In this document: positions 5,466 to 5,880 of the stretch, piece after piece
How positions within the stretch are numbered: position 1 is the first letter of the stretch
Layout: each line of letters opens with the position of its first letter
Origin: Amylibacter sp.
GTDB taxonomy: Bacteria > Pseudomonadota > Alphaproteobacteria > Rhodobacterales > Rhodobacteraceae
Reading direction: 5' to 3'
Assembly (NCBI GenBank): GCA_027083485.1
Contig: JALWOO010000359.1
Location: 1-5,880, forward strand
Length of the DNA: 5,880 nt
Notes under the pieces: model-generated
The model's database searches: none
Told to the model about the DNA's origin: nothing
What the model saw: the letters and a program-made list of their open reading frames with translations, nothing else
Position numbers and translations under genes: made by a program

Positions 5466-5880
5466 TTACCCTTCGATTATGGTGAATTCTATCCGCCGGT
5501 TACGGCGCTTGTTTTGGGGCGAATTGTTCTGATAGGCAGGGTATTCCTCGCCATATCCGACCGAGGTCAACCGTTCGGCGGGGATGCCGTGTTTGACCAG
5601 ATAATCGACGACGGCCTGGGCGCGTGCTTTGGAGAGGCGCTTGTTGGCCTTGGGTTTTCCATCGGAATCCGTGTGGCCGCTGACCTCTATTTTGATGCGG
5701 GGGCATCGGGTGATTATGTCGGCAAGGCTGTCCAGAAACGGGCGACTATTCGCGGTGAGCTGGGCGCTGCCGGAATTGAAAAACACGCTGGAGGAACGTG
5801 ACAGGATTTCAAACCGGCCTTTGCAGGCGTCATTGTCCAGATTGCCGTCAGGTTCCAGTGCTACCCGTTTGGGTGTGGTG
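5466..5880 (-). CDS. OmpA-family peptidoglycan-binding protein, C-terminal part (5' end outside window)
   Basis: The frame is open from the right edge for 137 residues to a TAA at 5466-5468. Residues from visible position 32 onward form an OmpA-like C-terminal domain: VFFNSGSAQL (32-41), IEVSGHTDSDG (64-74), KRLSKARAQAVVDYL (80-94), LTSVGYGEEYP and NRRIEFTI near the end. Asp71 and Arg86 are spaced 15 residues apart, as the pair that binds the diaminopimelate of peptidoglycan does in A. baumannii OmpA (from memory). The domain should sit in the periplasm and tie the protein to the cell wall. The 31 residues before it include DACKGRF and give no clue to the N-terminal domain, which could be a barrel, a lipoprotein anchor or something else. 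A GTG at 5784-5786 is internal, because the homologous fold and open frame extend upstream of it. The gene leads directly into the heme-motif gene. Confidence 0.92.
   Translation of the reverse strand, partial: TTPKRVALEPDGNLDNDACKGRFEILSRSSSVFFNSGSAQLTANSRPFLDSLADIITRCPRIKIEVSGHTDSDGKPKANKRLSKARAQAVVDYLVKHGIPAERLTSVGYGEEYPAYQNNSPQNKRRNRRIEFTIIEG

Overview
The window looks like chromosomal DNA from an alphaproteobacterium, most likely Rhodobacteraceae or the wider Roseobacter group. The evidence is the GatA active-site region with its short insertion before the amidase signature, the type A RNase P RNA with alphaproteobacterial-style sequence blocks, the lipoprotein carrying a calcium-binding-type C-terminus, and the fairly high GC content. 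I cannot name the genus. It is mostly core-genome sequence; I see no phage, transposon, CRISPR or tRNA.

Positions 1-3253 hold a left-to-right run of genes. The tail of an unidentified gene (1-97) is followed by an 82-base gap. Then come gatC and gatA, two of the three subunits of the Glu-tRNA(Gln) amidotransferase; gatB is not in the window. A small lipoprotein follows gatA after 27 bases, and its stop codon overlaps the start of a zinc-dependent N-acetylmuramoyl-L-alanine amidase by 4 bases. These four genes are spaced like one operon, joining tRNA-dependent glutamine supply to envelope functions.

Positions 3254-4964 hold a SulP-family anion transporter that ends before any STAS domain, followed almost at once by rnpB, the RNase P RNA. 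The rnpB ends are fixed by a perfect 12-bp P1 helix. Its probable promoter starts inside the transporter's stop codon, and the -35 element forms one arm of a perfect 17-base dyad.

Positions 4983-5880 lie on the minus strand and converge on rnpB. An OmpA-like peptidoglycan-binding protein, whose 5' end lies beyond the window, is followed after 3 bases by a small exported protein with one c-type heme motif (CSSCH). I do not recognise the family of this second protein. A short hairpin over its stop codon may end transcription from either side.

I found no clear, wholly new system. The best leads are the heme protein/OmpA pair, the lipoprotein/amidase pair coupled to gatCA, the STAS-less transporter, and the dyad at the rnpB promoter.
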